DNA of 64,000 nucleotides, from positions 124,001 through 188,000 of the forward strand of contig CAVYRL010000005.1 of the NCBI GenBank assembly GCA_963771025.1, given 5' to 3'. This stretch comes from Miltoncostaea sp963771025. GTDB taxonomy: Bacteria; Actinomycetota; Thermoleophilia; Miltoncostaeales; Miltoncostaeaceae. The position numbers and the translations under genes are program-made. Numbering within the stretch: position 1 is the first letter of the stretch; each line of letters starts with the position of its first letter. The notes beneath the pieces were generated by a model. It did not search any database. It saw nothing but the letters and a program-made list of their open reading frames with translations, and was not told the DNA's origin. Shown in pieces: positions 45,995 to 55,684 of this stretch.

Positions 45995-47170
45995 GTGAGG
46001 CTTCTCCATACGGGTGACTGGCACCTGGGCAAGCGGCTGTACGGCTCGGATCGCCTCACCGAGGCCGAGGCCGCGCTGGCCGAGATCGGCGAGAAGGCCG
46101 AGGCCGAGGAGGTCAACGCCGTGCTGGTGTCGGGCGACCTGCTCGACCGGCGGCTGGTCAACTCCGGCGCGCTGGGCGCGTGCCTGCGCGCCATGGAGCG
46201 GCTCGCGGCGACCGCGCCCGTGCTGGCCATCGCCGGCAACCACGACGATCCTGATCTGTGGACGCACCTGGCGCCCTACCTGCGCGAGCGCGGCATCCAC
46301 GTGGCCGGCCGCCTGCGGCCCGCCGACCAGGCCGTGATCACGGTGCCGACCGCCGCCGGGCCCCTGCACGCGGCGATGCTGCCCTGGCCCGAACCGGCGC
46401 GCATGGCCGTGGACGCCGGAGCGAGCGCGCAGACCGCGCGGCTGCGCTACGCCGACCTGGTGGCCGCGGTCGTCGGGCGCTACGCGTCCGAGGCGATCGG
46501 GCGGCGTAGGAGGGAGGGCGGCGCCGCGGTGCTCCTGGGCCACCTGATGGTGGAGCGCGCCAAACCCGGGGGCGGCGAGCGTGAGATGACCATGGGCATC
46601 ACGTACGCCGTCTCGGCCGCCTCCCTGCCGGCGGATCTGGACTATGTGGCGCTGGGGCACGTCCACCGGCCGCAGAGCATTCCCGGCCTGGCGGCGCCCG
46701 GACGCTACGCGGGCAGCCCGATGGCGCTGGACTTCAGCGAGGACAACCACGACAAGAGCGCCGTCGTGGTCGAGATCGACGGAGACCACACCGCGACCCG
46801 GCAGATCCCGATCACGGCCGCCGCACGGTTGGTGCGGCTGCGCGGGACCATCGACGACCTCGGCGCGCTCGCCTCCGGGCACCCCGGTGCCTGGTTCGCG
46901 TGCGAGGTGGAGCTGGACGCGCCCGAGATGGACCTGGTGCAGCGGGTTCGCGCCGTGGTGCCGCGCGCGTTGCGCGTAGAGCCCCACTACTCCCAGCCGC
47001 TGGAGCTGCCGCCGGGCGAGAGCGGCGACGACGCAGACGGCGCTCCGGCGCTGGGCGACCTCTACGCGGAGTGGTACCGCCTCAACGAGCGGAGGCTCAG
47101 CGACGCCCAGTCGCGGGCCTTCGCCGCGGCCCTCTCCGAGGCTCAGGCGGAGCCCGACGGGGACGACTGA
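45995..47170 (+). CDS. sbcD: SbcD/Mre11-type DNA exonuclease
   Basis: 391-residue metallophosphoesterase nuclease. Five Mre11 motifs: LLHTGDWHLGK, VSGDLLDRR, IAGNHDDPD, LLGHLMVER and VALGHVHRPQ. The C-terminal capping region follows. GTG start with Shine-Dalgarno GAGGGG seven bases upstream; 12 bases after herA. Works with the Rad50-type ATPase encoded next. Confidence 0.94.
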   Translation: MRLLHTGDWHLGKRLYGSDRLTEAEAALAEIGEKAEAEEVNAVLVSGDLLDRRLVNSGALGACLRAMERLAATAPVLAIAGNHDDPDLWTHLAPYLRERGIHVAGRLRPADQAVITVPTAAGPLHAAMLPWPEPARMAVDAGASAQTARLRYADLVAAVVGRYASEAIGRRRREGGAAVLLGHLMVERAKPGGGEREMTMGITYAVSAASLPADLDYVALGHVHRPQSIPGLAAPGRYAGSPMALDFSEDNHDKSAVVVEIDGDHTATRQIPITAAARLVRLRGTIDDLGALASGHPGAWFACEVELDAPEMDLVQRVRAVVPRALRVEPHYSQPLELPPGESGDDADGAPALGDLYAEWYRLNERRLSDAQSRAFAAALSEAQAEPDGDD

Positions 47171-47172
47171 CG

Positions 47173-49932
47173 GTGCGTCCGCTCGAGATCGAGCTGGCCG
47201 CCTTCCGCTCGTACGACAGGGCCGCGATCGACCTGCGGGCCCACGACCTGGTGGTGATCACCGGGGACACCGGGGCCGGCAAGACGACGCTGCTCGACGC
47301 CGTGTGCTTCGCGCTGTTCGGCCGCACACCCGAGCAGAGCCGCGTGTCCGAGCTGCTCACGCTGGGACACACGCACGGAGAAGTGCGCCTCACGTTCGCG
47401 GCGCGCGGAGACGTGTGGCGGGTGGTGCGCCGCTACGGCAAGGACGCCCCGGACCCGGCACTGGTGGTGGAGCGCCTGGACGGTGACGGGGGAGACGTGC
47501 TCGAGACGCTCGCGGGCGGGGCGGCGGCGGGAGCGCGCATCCAGGAGATCATCGGGATGACCTTCCCCGCGTTCACCAGCGCCGTGCTGCTGGCGCAGGG
47601 GCGCTTCGCCGAGTTCCTCACCGCCCCGCCGCGCGCGCGGGACGCGATCCTGCGCGAGCTGTTCGGAGTCGCCTCCCTGGAGGGAGCCCGCCAGGCCGCC
47701 GTGGCACACGAGCAGGCCGCCACGACCGAGGCCGAGATCCGGGAGGCCGACGCCGCAGCCCTCCCCCGGCACGACCCCCACGCGCGTTCCGCCGCCGCCC
47801 GCGCCGCGCGGGAGGCCTCCGCCGCCCGCGCCGTCGCCCGCCGTGTGCGCGGCGTGGCCGACGACGTCGAGCGCCACCGGGCCGAGGCGGACGCGGCGCG
47901 GGCCCGCCGTGACAGCGCCCACCGGGGCGCCGACGAGCTTCCGGACGCGGAGGAAGGCGCCCTTCTCGCCGCGAAGCTGGCGGCGGCGCGCCGAGAGGCG
48001 GCGGCGGCCGATGCCGCGCGCGCCGAGGCCGTCGCGCGGCTGAGCGGCCTCGTCATGGCCCGCGACGCGCTGCGCCGGCAGCACGGCGGCGGCGCCATGG
48101 GCCTCGCGGCGCTGCGCGAGCGGGCCGAGCGCGCCCGGCGGCTCGAGGCCGAGCTGCCCGCCCGGCGCGGAGAGCTGACCGCGCGTGAGACCCTGCTGGC
48201 GACGCGCCGGACCGCGCTTCTCGCCGAGGAGAGGGAACTGGCCGCGATGACGGAGCGCCACGACCGGCTCGTGGCGCGCGACACCATGCTCAACCGCGCC
48301 CGCGAGTCGGCGGCCCGGGTCTCGGCCATGGAGCGGGAGCTCGCCGCGGCGCGCGGCGCGGCGGCGGCGGCCGCGGAGCGGCGGGCCACCGCCGAGCGGG
48401 CCCTGACCGCCGCGGAAGCGGCGCACGAGGCGGCGCGTCGTCAGGATCTGGCCGCGACGCTGCAGCACGGCCTGTCGCCGGGTGACCCCTGCCCGGTGTG
48501 CGGCGCGGCCATCGGCGAGCACCTTCCCGGCACGACCCACCTCGACATGGGGCGCGACGAGCTGACCCGCGCGCGCGAGGCCGCGGCGGACGCGGGGCGC
48601 GCCTGGGCCGGCGACGACGAACGCGCGCGCGCGGCCGAGCGGGCCGTGTCGGACGCCGAGGCCGCCCGTGCGCGGGATGAGGCGGCCCTCCGCGAGGCCG
48701 GCGTCGCGCCGGACGACGTCGACGGGGCGGCCGATCCCGACGCCGCCCGGGGCCGGGCCGATGTGCTGGAGGCCGCTCGGGACGCGCTGCGTGCCGAGGA
48801 GCGTGAGGTGGCCGCGGAGGGCGCCCGCTGCGAGTCGGCGCGCACCCGGCTGGACGAGGACGTTGCCGCTCACGAGGCCGACCGCGCGAGCCTCGGCGCC
48901 TGGGGCGCGCAGGACGATCCGATCGTCGCCCTCGGGGCCGCGATCTCCGAGGTGGGAGCGGCGGAGGCCGCGGCCGACGAGGCCGCGACCCGTGCCGCGC
49001 GCGCCGCCGACGCGGCAGCGGCAGCGCTCGCCGACGTCGCGCGGCTCGAGAGCGGGCCGGTCGCCGCGCTGCGCACCGCCACGGCCCGGGTCGCCGCCCG
49101 CGGAGACCTGGAGGCGCCCGGCGACGACCTCGGCGCGGAGCAACTCATCGCCGCCGCGGTGACGCTGCGGGGCACCGTCCGAGAGGCGGCGGACGCCCAC
49201 GACCGGCGGGCGGCCGCCGCGGATGCCGCGGCCCGGGCCGCCACCGCGCGACTGGTCGAGGCCGGGGAGCCCCTGGGGGTCACGGACCCGGAACAGCTGA
49301 CGGGGGCGCTGCGCCGCGCCGAGGGGGCGCATGAGACCGCGCGCTCCGAGTTGCGGCGCGTGGAGGAGGCCTCGGGACGGGCCCGCGCCCTGCGCGCGCG
49401 GGCGGCCGCGGCGGCCGAGCGGGCGCGGGTGCACCGCCAGGTGGCCAACGATCTGAAGGCCAACGCCTTCCCGCGGTACCTGCTCGCCCGATACCGCGAG
49501 CGGCTCGCGGTGGGTGCGTCGGCGCGCCTCAACGAGCTGAGCGGCGGCGCCTACCGCTTCGCCGGCACCGAGCCCGACCCGCTGGCGGTGGTCGACACCC
49601 GCCGCGGCGAGCGGCGCCGCAGCGCGGCCACCCTGTCGGGCGGTGAGCGTTTCCTGGCGAGCCTCGCGCTGGCCCTCGGCCTCTCCGACGTCGCCGCCGA
49701 GGCGGGCGGCCGCCTCGACTGCCTCTTCCTGGACGAGGGCTTCTCGACCCTCGACGCCGAGTCGCTGGAGCAGGCCCTCGCCGGCGTGGAGCGGCTGTCC
49801 GGCGACGGGCGCCTGGTGGGGATCATCACGCACCTGCCCGGAGTGGCCGACCGCCTCGGAGCCGCGATCCACGTGACCAAGGATCCCGCCACTGGGATAA
49901 GCAGCGTCTCGGCGGGTATGGTCTCGGCGTGA
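47173..49932 (+). CDS. sbcC: SbcC/Rad50-type SMC ATPase
   Basis: 919-residue Rad50 homologue. N-terminal Walker A ITGDTGAGKTTLLDA; a long Ala/Arg/Glu-rich coiled coil; the zinc hook CPVC at Cys440-Cys443 in the middle; second coil; and C-terminal ABC signature LSGGERFLASLALALG and Walker B CLFLDEGFSTLD. GTG start two bases after sbcD. The 3' end contains the promoter and overlaps the start (GTGA) of the next gene. Confidence 0.95.
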   Translation: MRPLEIELAAFRSYDRAAIDLRAHDLVVITGDTGAGKTTLLDAVCFALFGRTPEQSRVSELLTLGHTHGEVRLTFAARGDVWRVVRRYGKDAPDPALVVERLDGDGGDVLETLAGGAAAGARIQEIIGMTFPAFTSAVLLAQGRFAEFLTAPPRARDAILRELFGVASLEGARQAAVAHEQAATTEAEIREADAAALPRHDPHARSAAARAAREASAARAVARRVRGVADDVERHRAEADAARARRDSAHRGADELPDAEEGALLAAKLAAARREAAAADAARAEAVARLSGLVMARDALRRQHGGGAMGLAALRERAERARRLEAELPARRGELTARETLLATRRTALLAEERELAAMTERHDRLVARDTMLNRARESAARVSAMERELAAARGAAAAAAERRATAERALTAAEAAHEAARRQDLAATLQHGLSPGDPCPVCGAAIGEHLPGTTHLDMGRDELTRAREAAADAGRAWAGDDERARAAERAVSDAEAARARDEAALREAGVAPDDVDGAADPDAARGRADVLEAARDALRAEEREVAAEGARCESARTRLDEDVAAHEADRASLGAWGAQDDPIVALGAAISEVGAAEAAADEAATRAARAADAAAAALADVARLESGPVAALRTATARVAARGDLEAPGDDLGAEQLIAAAVTLRGTVREAADAHDRRAAAADAAARAATARLVEAGEPLGVTDPEQLTGALRRAEGAHETARSELRRVEEASGRARALRARAAAAAERARVHRQVANDLKANAFPRYLLARYRERLAVGASARLNELSGGAYRFAGTEPDPLAVVDTRRGERRRSAATLSGGERFLASLALALGLSDVAAEAGGRLDCLFLDEGFSTLDAESLEQALAGVERLSGDGRLVGIITHLPGVADRLGAAIHVTKDPATGISSVSAGMVSA
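49917..49922 (+). promoter_or_regulatory. -10 element TATGGT inside the sbcC 3' end
   Basis: TATGGT six bases before GTG 49929, which also overlaps the sbcC stop; the gene therefore has both a coupled and a probable leaderless start. Confidence 0.5.
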
Positions 49933-50324
49933 CCCGCGCCTTCCAGTGGACCAACCTCGTCCTCGCCACGCTGGTGGTGATCGGGGTCTTCGTCCAGGTG
50001 TACCTGATCGCCTCGTACTTCTTCGGGGCCGGCCAGGACGCCCTGAACGCGCACAAGGACCTGGGCGGCATCGTCCACATGGTGGAGGTGCTCGTGTTCC
50101 TCTCCGCGATCGGGGCCTACTGGAAGAACTGGGGCGAGATCGGCCTCAGCTTCGCGCTCGGCGTGGTCGGCACCATCCAGCTGGGCCTCGCCGACGGCGA
50201 CGAGTGGGTCGGCGGCCTGCATGGCGTGTTCGCGCTGATCGTCCTGATCCTCGCGGCGATCATCACCCACCGCACGATGCGCGCGCTGGGCCTCGGGCGC
50301 CACGCCGCGCCCGGAGCCACCTAA
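49929..50324 (+). CDS. DUF6220-like four-helix membrane protein
   Basis: 131-residue integral membrane protein with four segments (LVLATLVVIGVFVQVYLIASYFF, MVEVLVFLSAIGAYW, IGLSFALGVVGTIQLGLA, FALIVLILAAIITH) and conserved His residues (NAHKDLGGIVHM, GGLHGVF) that could bind haem or metal. I read it as a DUF6220-type protein with moderate confidence; function unknown. Overlaps the sbcC stop (GTGA) and the stop of the convergent MFS gene by four bases. Confidence 0.7.
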   Translation: MTRAFQWTNLVLATLVVIGVFVQVYLIASYFFGAGQDALNAHKDLGGIVHMVEVLVFLSAIGAYWKNWGEIGLSFALGVVGTIQLGLADGDEWVGGLHGVFALIVLILAAIITHRTMRALGLGRHAAPGAT

Positions 50325-51532
50325 CCCGAGACGACGGCCCTGCGGCGCTCGCGCGCCGCGAGCGGTGCGAGGATCCACCAGCCCACCAGCGGACACGCCG
50401 CGGCCAGGGCGAAGGCGGCCGGCCAGGAGAGCAGCCCCACGGCGACGCCGAAGACCGGCGGGGCGATGGCGACGGCCACGAACAGCACGGTGTTCTGGAG
50501 GCCGAGCGCCGTGCCCACCCGCGACGGACCGGCCATCTCGGCGGCGGCGGCGAACGAGACCCCGTTGCCGGCCATGGTCAGCACGCCGGCCGCGATCAGG
50601 GCCGCGGCGCCGGCCCAGGCGGGCGCCGCCACCAGCACGGCGGCAGTGGCCGTGGTGGCCGCCCCGGCCAGCGCGAGCGCGCGCAGCGGCCGGATGCGCA
50701 CGCCGGCGCGGTCCGACCAGATGCCGGCGGCGACGCGGGAGGCCGCGCCCCCCAGCTGGATCGCCGCCAGCGCGCCGGCGGACGCCGCCAGCGACCAGCC
50801 GCGCTCCTCGTGCAGGTAGAGGGCGGTGAAGCTGAGCAGCGACAGCTGCGCCAGCACCACCGACGCCGTGCCGAGCGACAGGCGCCAGATGGCGGGGTCG
50901 CGCAGGGGGCCGGCGACGGGCGGCGCGTCGGGCAGGTCGCCCGGCGCGTCGAGCATTGGCTCGGCCCGGCGCAGCCCGATGACGGCGGCGAGGGCGCCGA
51001 CGGCGCAGGCGCCTGCCAGCGCGACCATGGCCTCCGCGGTCCCTCCCGCCTGCACCGCCACCGGCAGCAGCAGCGCCGCGATGGCGCCCCCGAGCGGCGT
51101 GGACATGTGCCGCAGGCCCAGGGCCAGCCCGCGCTGTGAGGGCCCGAACCACGCGACAACGGCGCGTCCGCTGGCCGCGTTTGCGCTCGAGCCGAAGGCG
51201 CCGGCCGCCACCAGGCACACGCCGAGCCCCACGGCGGTGTCGGTCGTCGACGCGGCCAGCAGTGCGGCGGCCGCACCGGTGAGCCCGACTCCGATCACGG
51301 CACGCTCCCCGACGCGGTCGGCCAGCGCGCCCCAGGCGAGGAGCGTCGCGATGATGCCGACCGTCGAGGCCGCGAGCAGCGTCCCGATGGCGGCCAGCGA
51401 GAGCCCGTACTGGGCGCGGATCTCGGGCGCGATGGCCGGGAGCCCCAGCTGCACCGCGGAAATGCTCGCCTGGGCGGTCATGCCGACGCCCAGGACCACC
51501 CACCGGTACCCGGGCGGGCGAGTGTCAGACAA
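50321..51532 (-). CDS. Major facilitator superfamily transporter
   Basis: 403-residue, about 12-segment permease. The MFS loop-2/3 motif is seen as GALADRVGERAVIG, and its second-half counterpart as GIWSDRAGVRIRPL. The substrate is unknown; the family resembles cyanate/nitrate or drug-efflux-like members. Start TTG 51532 overlaps the NUDIX stop by eight bases; a GTG 33 bases in is possible. Confidence 0.85.
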   Translation of the reverse strand: MSDTRPPGYRWVVLGVGMTAQASISAVQLGLPAIAPEIRAQYGLSLAAIGTLLAASTVGIIATLLAWGALADRVGERAVIGVGLTGAAAALLAASTTDTAVGLGVCLVAAGAFGSSANAASGRAVVAWFGPSQRGLALGLRHMSTPLGGAIAALLLPVAVQAGGTAEAMVALAGACAVGALAAVIGLRRAEPMLDAPGDLPDAPPVAGPLRDPAIWRLSLGTASVVLAQLSLLSFTALYLHEERGWSLAASAGALAAIQLGGAASRVAAGIWSDRAGVRIRPLRALALAGAATTATAAVLVAAPAWAGAAALIAAGVLTMAGNGVSFAAAAEMAGPSRVGTALGLQNTVLFVAVAIAPPVFGVAVGLLSWPAAFALAAACPLVGWWILAPLAARERRRAVVSG

Positions 51533-52127
51533 CCCCGTGCAGCTTGGCCCACTGGAGGAGCATGATCGTCTTCGCGTCGACGATCTCGCCCGCATCCATC
51601 ATCGCGATCGCCTCGGCGAAGGGGCATTCGATCACCTCGATGTCCTCCCCCTCGGCGTCCAGCCCGCCGCCGTCGTCCGCGCGGGAAGCGGGCGAGTAGG
51701 GCGCGGCGAACAGCACCAGCCGCTCGGTGACCGACCCGGGACTCATGAAGGTGTCGAACACCCGCCGGACCTCTCCGACCCGGATGCCGACCTCCTCCTC
51801 TGCCTCACGCCGCACGGCCTGCTCGGCGTCGCTCCCGTCGAGCAGCCCGGCCGGGACCTCGATCATCCACCCGCCCGGGTGCCCGTTGACGTAGGCCGGC
51901 AGCCGGAATTGGCGGGTCAGGATCACGGTCGCGCGGTCCGGGTCGTACAGCAGAACGGCGGCGCCGTTGCCGCGGTCGTAGGCCTCACGGTGCTGAAGCG
52001 TCGTGCGGCCGTCGCTGAGGCGGATCTCGAACCCGACCTTGCGCAGGACGTACCAGTTGTCGGAGAGCACCTCGACGCTCGTCACGCGCACCCGGTCGTC
52101 GGCCGGGGGGATCTCGAAGGCGCCCAT
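51525..52127 (-). CDS. NUDIX hydrolase, NudF/NudK-like
   Basis: 200-residue nucleotide-sugar or ADP-ribose pyrophosphatase-like protein. The NUDIX box is GLLDGSDAEQAVRREAEEEVGI, with Asp in the place usually held by the first Glu. Region IEVPAGLLDG and QFRLPAYVNGHPGGW resemble GDP-mannose/ADP-ribose pyrophosphatases. ATG 52127 is six bases from TAGGTT. Coupled to an MFS transporter. Confidence 0.88.
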   Translation of the reverse strand: MGAFEIPPADDRVRVTSVEVLSDNWYVLRKVGFEIRLSDGRTTLQHREAYDRGNGAAVLLYDPDRATVILTRQFRLPAYVNGHPGGWMIEVPAGLLDGSDAEQAVRREAEEEVGIRVGEVRRVFDTFMSPGSVTERLVLFAAPYSPASRADDGGGLDAEGEDIEVIECPFAEAIAMMDAGEIVDAKTIMLLQWAKLHGVV

Positions 52128-52133
52128 CGCCCC

Positions 52134-52139
52134 AACCTA
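52134..52139 (-). promoter_or_regulatory. -10 element TAGGTT, leaderless start at 52127
   Basis: TAGGTT with six bases before the NUDIX ATG on the minus strand. Confidence 0.55.
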
Positions 52140-52146
52140 TCCGTTG

Positions 52147-53988
52147 CTACCCCGGGTCCACCCGTCCGCCGAGGTGCTTGGCGAAGAACCTCTCGATGGC
52201 GCCGTAGGCGTCCATGCGGTTCTCGGGCTTGACGAAGCCGTGGCCCTCGTCGTCCTTCACCAGGTACTCGACCTCCACACCCCGGCGGCGCAGCGCGGCG
52301 ACGATCTGGTCGGACTCGGCCTTGGTCACGCGCGGGTCGTTGGCGCCCTGGATCACCAGCAGCGGGGCCACGATGTCGTCCACGCGGTTGAGCGGTGAGC
52401 GCGCCTCGAGGTCGGCCAGCTGCTCGGGGTCCTCGGGGTCGCCGACGTACCGGAACCAGGTGCTGGCGAGCAGGGGTCGCCAGTAGGGCGGGAACGACCG
52501 CACCAGGGTCACGAGGCTGGAGGGGCCGACCACGCTCACGACGGCGGCGAAGACGTCGGGCGTGAAGGTGGCGCCGACCAGAGCGGCGTATCCGCCGTAC
52601 GAACCGCCGTAGATGCCGACGCGCGCGCGGTCGGCGATGCCCTCGCCGACCAGCCATTCCACCCCGTCGATCAGATCGTCGTGCATCTTGCCGGCGAACT
52701 CGTGCTCCGCCGCGTGCATGAACGACTTCCCGAACCCGGTCGAGCCGCGGTAGTTGATCTGCAGGACGGCGTAGCCGCGGTTGGCCAGCAGCTGCGCCTG
52801 GGGGTCGTAGCCCCATGCGTCGCGCGCCCAGGGGCCGCCGTGGACGACCAGCACGGCCGGCAGGTCGCGCGGCTCCGCGTCGAGCGGCAGGGTGAGGTAG
52901 CTGTGCAGCGCCAAGCCGTCGCGCGAGGCGATCGTGACCGGCCTCATCGGCGCGAGCGTGGCCGGATCGAGCCAGGGGCGGGAGCGGTAGAGGAACTCCG
53001 CCTCGCCGGTCTCGCGGTCGAAGAGATAGGTCGCGCCCGGATCGCGGTCGTCGTCGAAGGAGACGATGAACGCGGTCTCGCGTTCGTCCTGGCCGCCGAT
53101 GCGCGGATCGCCCGGATGCAGCGCGCGCACCCGCTCCCAGTCGCGGGCGAGGCGTTCGTCGAACGCGTGCAGCACGACGCGGTCGCGCAGGTAGAAGGCG
53201 CCCAGCAGCTCACCGGTGAGGTCGCTGATCACCGGACCGGAGAGGTCAACCTCGTCGTCGCGGTCAACTTCCTGCTCGGAGCCGTCGGCGGGATCGAGCT
53301 CCACCAGGCGCAGCAGATCGCTTCCGCGGGCGCTGCCCATCCAGATATGGGAGCCGTCGGGCGTGAAGGCGAACGGGTGGCCGCCGTCCTCATTCGCGTA
53401 CTCCGCGACCACGCGCAGCTCGCCGGCCTCGTCGTCACGGACGAGCAGCTCGTAGTCACCGGCCGGCGTCTGGGCCCGCGCCGCACGCAGATGGCCGTCG
53501 CGGTCGGCGACCCAGCCGATGATGTTGCCCGGGTTTCGGCCGATCAGCTCGAGCCTGCCCGTCGCCAGCGACACGCGATACGCGTCGAACAGGCTGCGAT
53601 CGCGCAGGTTCATCGAGACGAGCACGTGCCGCGGCGTGGCCCGCGGGGCGTCGATCAGGCCGGCGCGCACGCCCGGGAACGGCGTGAGGTCGCGGGCCGG
53701 TCCCCCGCCGCCGGCGTCCACGGCGAGCAGGTGGTGGTTCTCGTCGCCACCGAGGTCCTGGCTGTAGAGGATGCGCGCCGAGTCGCGCGACCACATGTAC
53801 GAGCGGATGCCCCGATCGCGGTCGTCGGTGACCGGCACCGCCTCGCCGCCGGCGCGGTCGCGCACCCAGACGTTGAGCACGCCGTCGCGGGGCGCGACCC
53901 ACGACAGCCGCGTGCCGTCGGGGGAAAGCCGCGCCAGCGCGCGCTCGGGGTTGTCGAAAAGGTGGCGGAGCGGGATCAGGGGCGGCAT
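52147..53988 (-). CDS. S9-family prolyl-oligopeptidase-like peptidase
   Basis: 613-residue cytoplasmic serine peptidase (acylaminoacyl-peptidase/DAP type). An N-terminal beta-propeller is followed by an alpha/beta-hydrolase domain with the nucleophile in GIYGGSYGGYAALVG, Asp in VIQGANDPRV and His in KDDEGHGFVKPE. RGSTGFGKSF is another S9 signature. ATG 53988 lies seven bases after a weak -10-like GACGAT; ATG 53997 is the alternative. Divergent from the kinase gene. Confidence 0.92.
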   Translation of the reverse strand: MPPLIPLRHLFDNPERALARLSPDGTRLSWVAPRDGVLNVWVRDRAGGEAVPVTDDRDRGIRSYMWSRDSARILYSQDLGGDENHHLLAVDAGGGGPARDLTPFPGVRAGLIDAPRATPRHVLVSMNLRDRSLFDAYRVSLATGRLELIGRNPGNIIGWVADRDGHLRAARAQTPAGDYELLVRDDEAGELRVVAEYANEDGGHPFAFTPDGSHIWMGSARGSDLLRLVELDPADGSEQEVDRDDEVDLSGPVISDLTGELLGAFYLRDRVVLHAFDERLARDWERVRALHPGDPRIGGQDERETAFIVSFDDDRDPGATYLFDRETGEAEFLYRSRPWLDPATLAPMRPVTIASRDGLALHSYLTLPLDAEPRDLPAVLVVHGGPWARDAWGYDPQAQLLANRGYAVLQINYRGSTGFGKSFMHAAEHEFAGKMHDDLIDGVEWLVGEGIADRARVGIYGGSYGGYAALVGATFTPDVFAAVVSVVGPSSLVTLVRSFPPYWRPLLASTWFRYVGDPEDPEQLADLEARSPLNRVDDIVAPLLVIQGANDPRVTKAESDQIVAALRRRGVEVEYLVKDDEGHGFVKPENRMDAYGAIERFFAKHLGGRVDPG

Positions 53989-54053
53989 GCGCGGCATCGT
54001 CGCACGTCGACCCGGCGCCGCGCCGCGACACCCGAACGTCCGGGCCGGTGCAC

Positions 54054-54059
54054 TAGCGT
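54054..54059 (+). promoter_or_regulatory. -10 element TAGCGT, leaderless start at 54066
   Basis: TAGCGT six bases before the kinase ATG; same hexamer as at 13943-13948. Confidence 0.6.
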
Positions 54060-54065
54060 GGCGTC

Positions 54066-55548
54066 ATGAGCGACCTGATCGGCTCGACCCTGCAGGGCTA
54101 CCGCGTCGAGGCCGAGATCGGCCGGGGAGGCCAGGCGGTCGTGTACCGGGCCACGCAGCTGTCGCTGCAGCGGGTCGTGGCGCTGAAGGTGGTCTCGCCG
54201 GGGGCATCGTCCGACCCGGCGTTCCTCGAGCGCTTCGCCCGCGAGGGCGTCACGGCGGCCGGGCTCGACCACCCCCACATCATCCCGGTGGTGGAGGCGG
54301 GGCAGGCCGGCGGGGTCGGGTTCCTCGCGATGAAGTTCATCGACGGGCCGTCGCTCGAGGCGCTGCTTCGGGCACCCGAGGGCATGGAGCCGCGCCGGGC
54401 GCTGGCGATCTGCCGGCAGGTGGCCGAGGCCCTCGACTACCTCAGCGGGCTGGGCATGGTGCACCGGGACGTCACGCCCGCCAACATCCTCCTCGGGCCC
54501 GGGGACCACGCCTATCTGTCCGATTTCGGCCTGAGCCACGCCGTCGCCGAGAGCCGGCCGGCCAGGACGGGCACCTGGGTCGGCACCGTCGGCTACGCGG
54601 CGCCCGAGCAGATCCGGGGTGACGCGCTGACGGCGGCGGCGGACCGGTACGCACTGGCCGCGATCGCCTTCCGCTGCCTGACCGGCGGTCCCGTGTTTCC
54701 CGGCGATCGCGACACGGCCCTGCGCGCCCAGCTCACCGCGCCGCCCCCGGCGGCATCGGCGAGAAACCCCGCCCTCGGGCCCCTGGTGGACGGAGTGCTG
54801 GCGCACGGCCTCGCCACCGACCCCTCCGCGCGGCCCACGAGCGCGGCGGCCCTGGTCGACGACCTCGACGGCGCGCTCGCGGCGACGCCCGGCGCCACGG
54901 CGGCCCGCCCGACCGCCATCCCCCCCGCCGCCCCCACCGCCCCCGCCTCCCCCGCCTCCGCCGCCCCCGCCTCCCGCCCCGGTCGGCGCGCCCGCGATCG
55001 AGGGTCCGCGCTGGCGCGTCCCGGCCATCGTGGGCGCGACCCTCCTGGGCCTGGTGGTGCTGCTGATGGTGATCGTGCTGGTCAACGGCAGCGGGGGATC
55101 GCGCACGGTCACCACCTTCGTCCCCGACACCACCGGCTCGCTCACCGCGCCGCCGTCGAGCTTCCCGCTGGGGGCCGTGCTGCCGGCCGCCGTGGACGGC
55201 TGGTTCCTCTCTGCCACCGACCCCGCGTCGGCCGAGCGCGAGCTGCGGCGCCTGGGGCAGGTGGAGACCGCTCACGCGCGACGGGGCGCCGACACCGGCG
55301 TGCTGATCGGCCTCCGGCCCGACCGCGAGGACGCCCGCATCACGGTCGAGCGGGTGCGTGCGGTGATCGGCGGCCACGCCGAGGGCGCGATCGCGCTGAC
55401 CGGGGTCTCATCGAGCGCCCAGGTGCAGCGCGACGGCCCCCTGGTGGCCGTGACGTTCGCCGACGCGGGGAGGGTGGTCGTCGCCATCGCGACCGATCGC
55501 GCCGTCGCCGTGGAGCTGGCGGCGGCGGCGGGCAGGGCCATACCGTGA
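54066..55548 (+). CDS. PknB-like Ser/Thr protein kinase with frameshift in the linker
   Basis: The kinase domain is complete: GRGGQAVVYRA loop, VALKVV lysine, VHRDVTPANILL catalytic loop, LSDFGLS and GYAAPEQIRG. The frame then enters a C-rich stretch: the kinase frame gives an Ala/Pro/Arg-rich tail, while the frame reached by dropping one C of the C7 run (54920-54926) gives 18 prolines, a membrane segment (VPAIVGATLLGLVVLLMVIV) and a ~150-residue extracellular domain ending at 55548. A normal actinobacterial kinase has this order. The length is again one base over a multiple of three. Real shift, sequencing error and phase-variable tract are all possible; if uncorrected the kinase frame runs to 55643. 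Confidence 0.85.
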
Positions 55549-55556
55549 GCTCGGAG

Positions 55557-55586
55557 TTGTACGCCGGGCCGCGATCGAACTATCAT
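55557..55586 (+). promoter_or_regulatory. Promoter of the fabD operon
   Basis: -35-like TTGTAC (55557-55562), an 18-base spacer and -10 TATCAT (55581-55586). This gives a 5' leader of about 50 bases to the leader ORF at 55640. Confidence 0.5.
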
Positions 55587-55639
55587 GGCTCGTTATCGCG
55601 GGTGCCCACCCGTGACCCTCTGTCGCGCGAGGAGTCGGC

Positions 55640-55684
55640 ATGAGCTGGACGGCCAGTCGTGGTGGCACGGAGAACCGACCCTGA
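55640..55684 (+). CDS. Putative 14-codon leader ORF coupled to fabD
   Basis: ATG preceded by a strong Shine-Dalgarno GAGGAG (55629-55634). It encodes MSWTASRGGTENRP and its TGA overlaps the CTG that is the likely fabD start (CTGA). The only good ribosome-binding site in the leader belongs to this ORF. It probably brings ribosomes to the weak CTG; a regulatory (arrest-type) peptide is conceivable. Confidence 0.45.
   Translation: MSWTASRGGTENRP

Noticed and set aside
55030..55548. Separate gene for the kinase extracellular domain
   Set aside because: It begins inside a membrane helix with no ribosome-binding site, and reads as the C-terminal part of the kinase once one base is removed.
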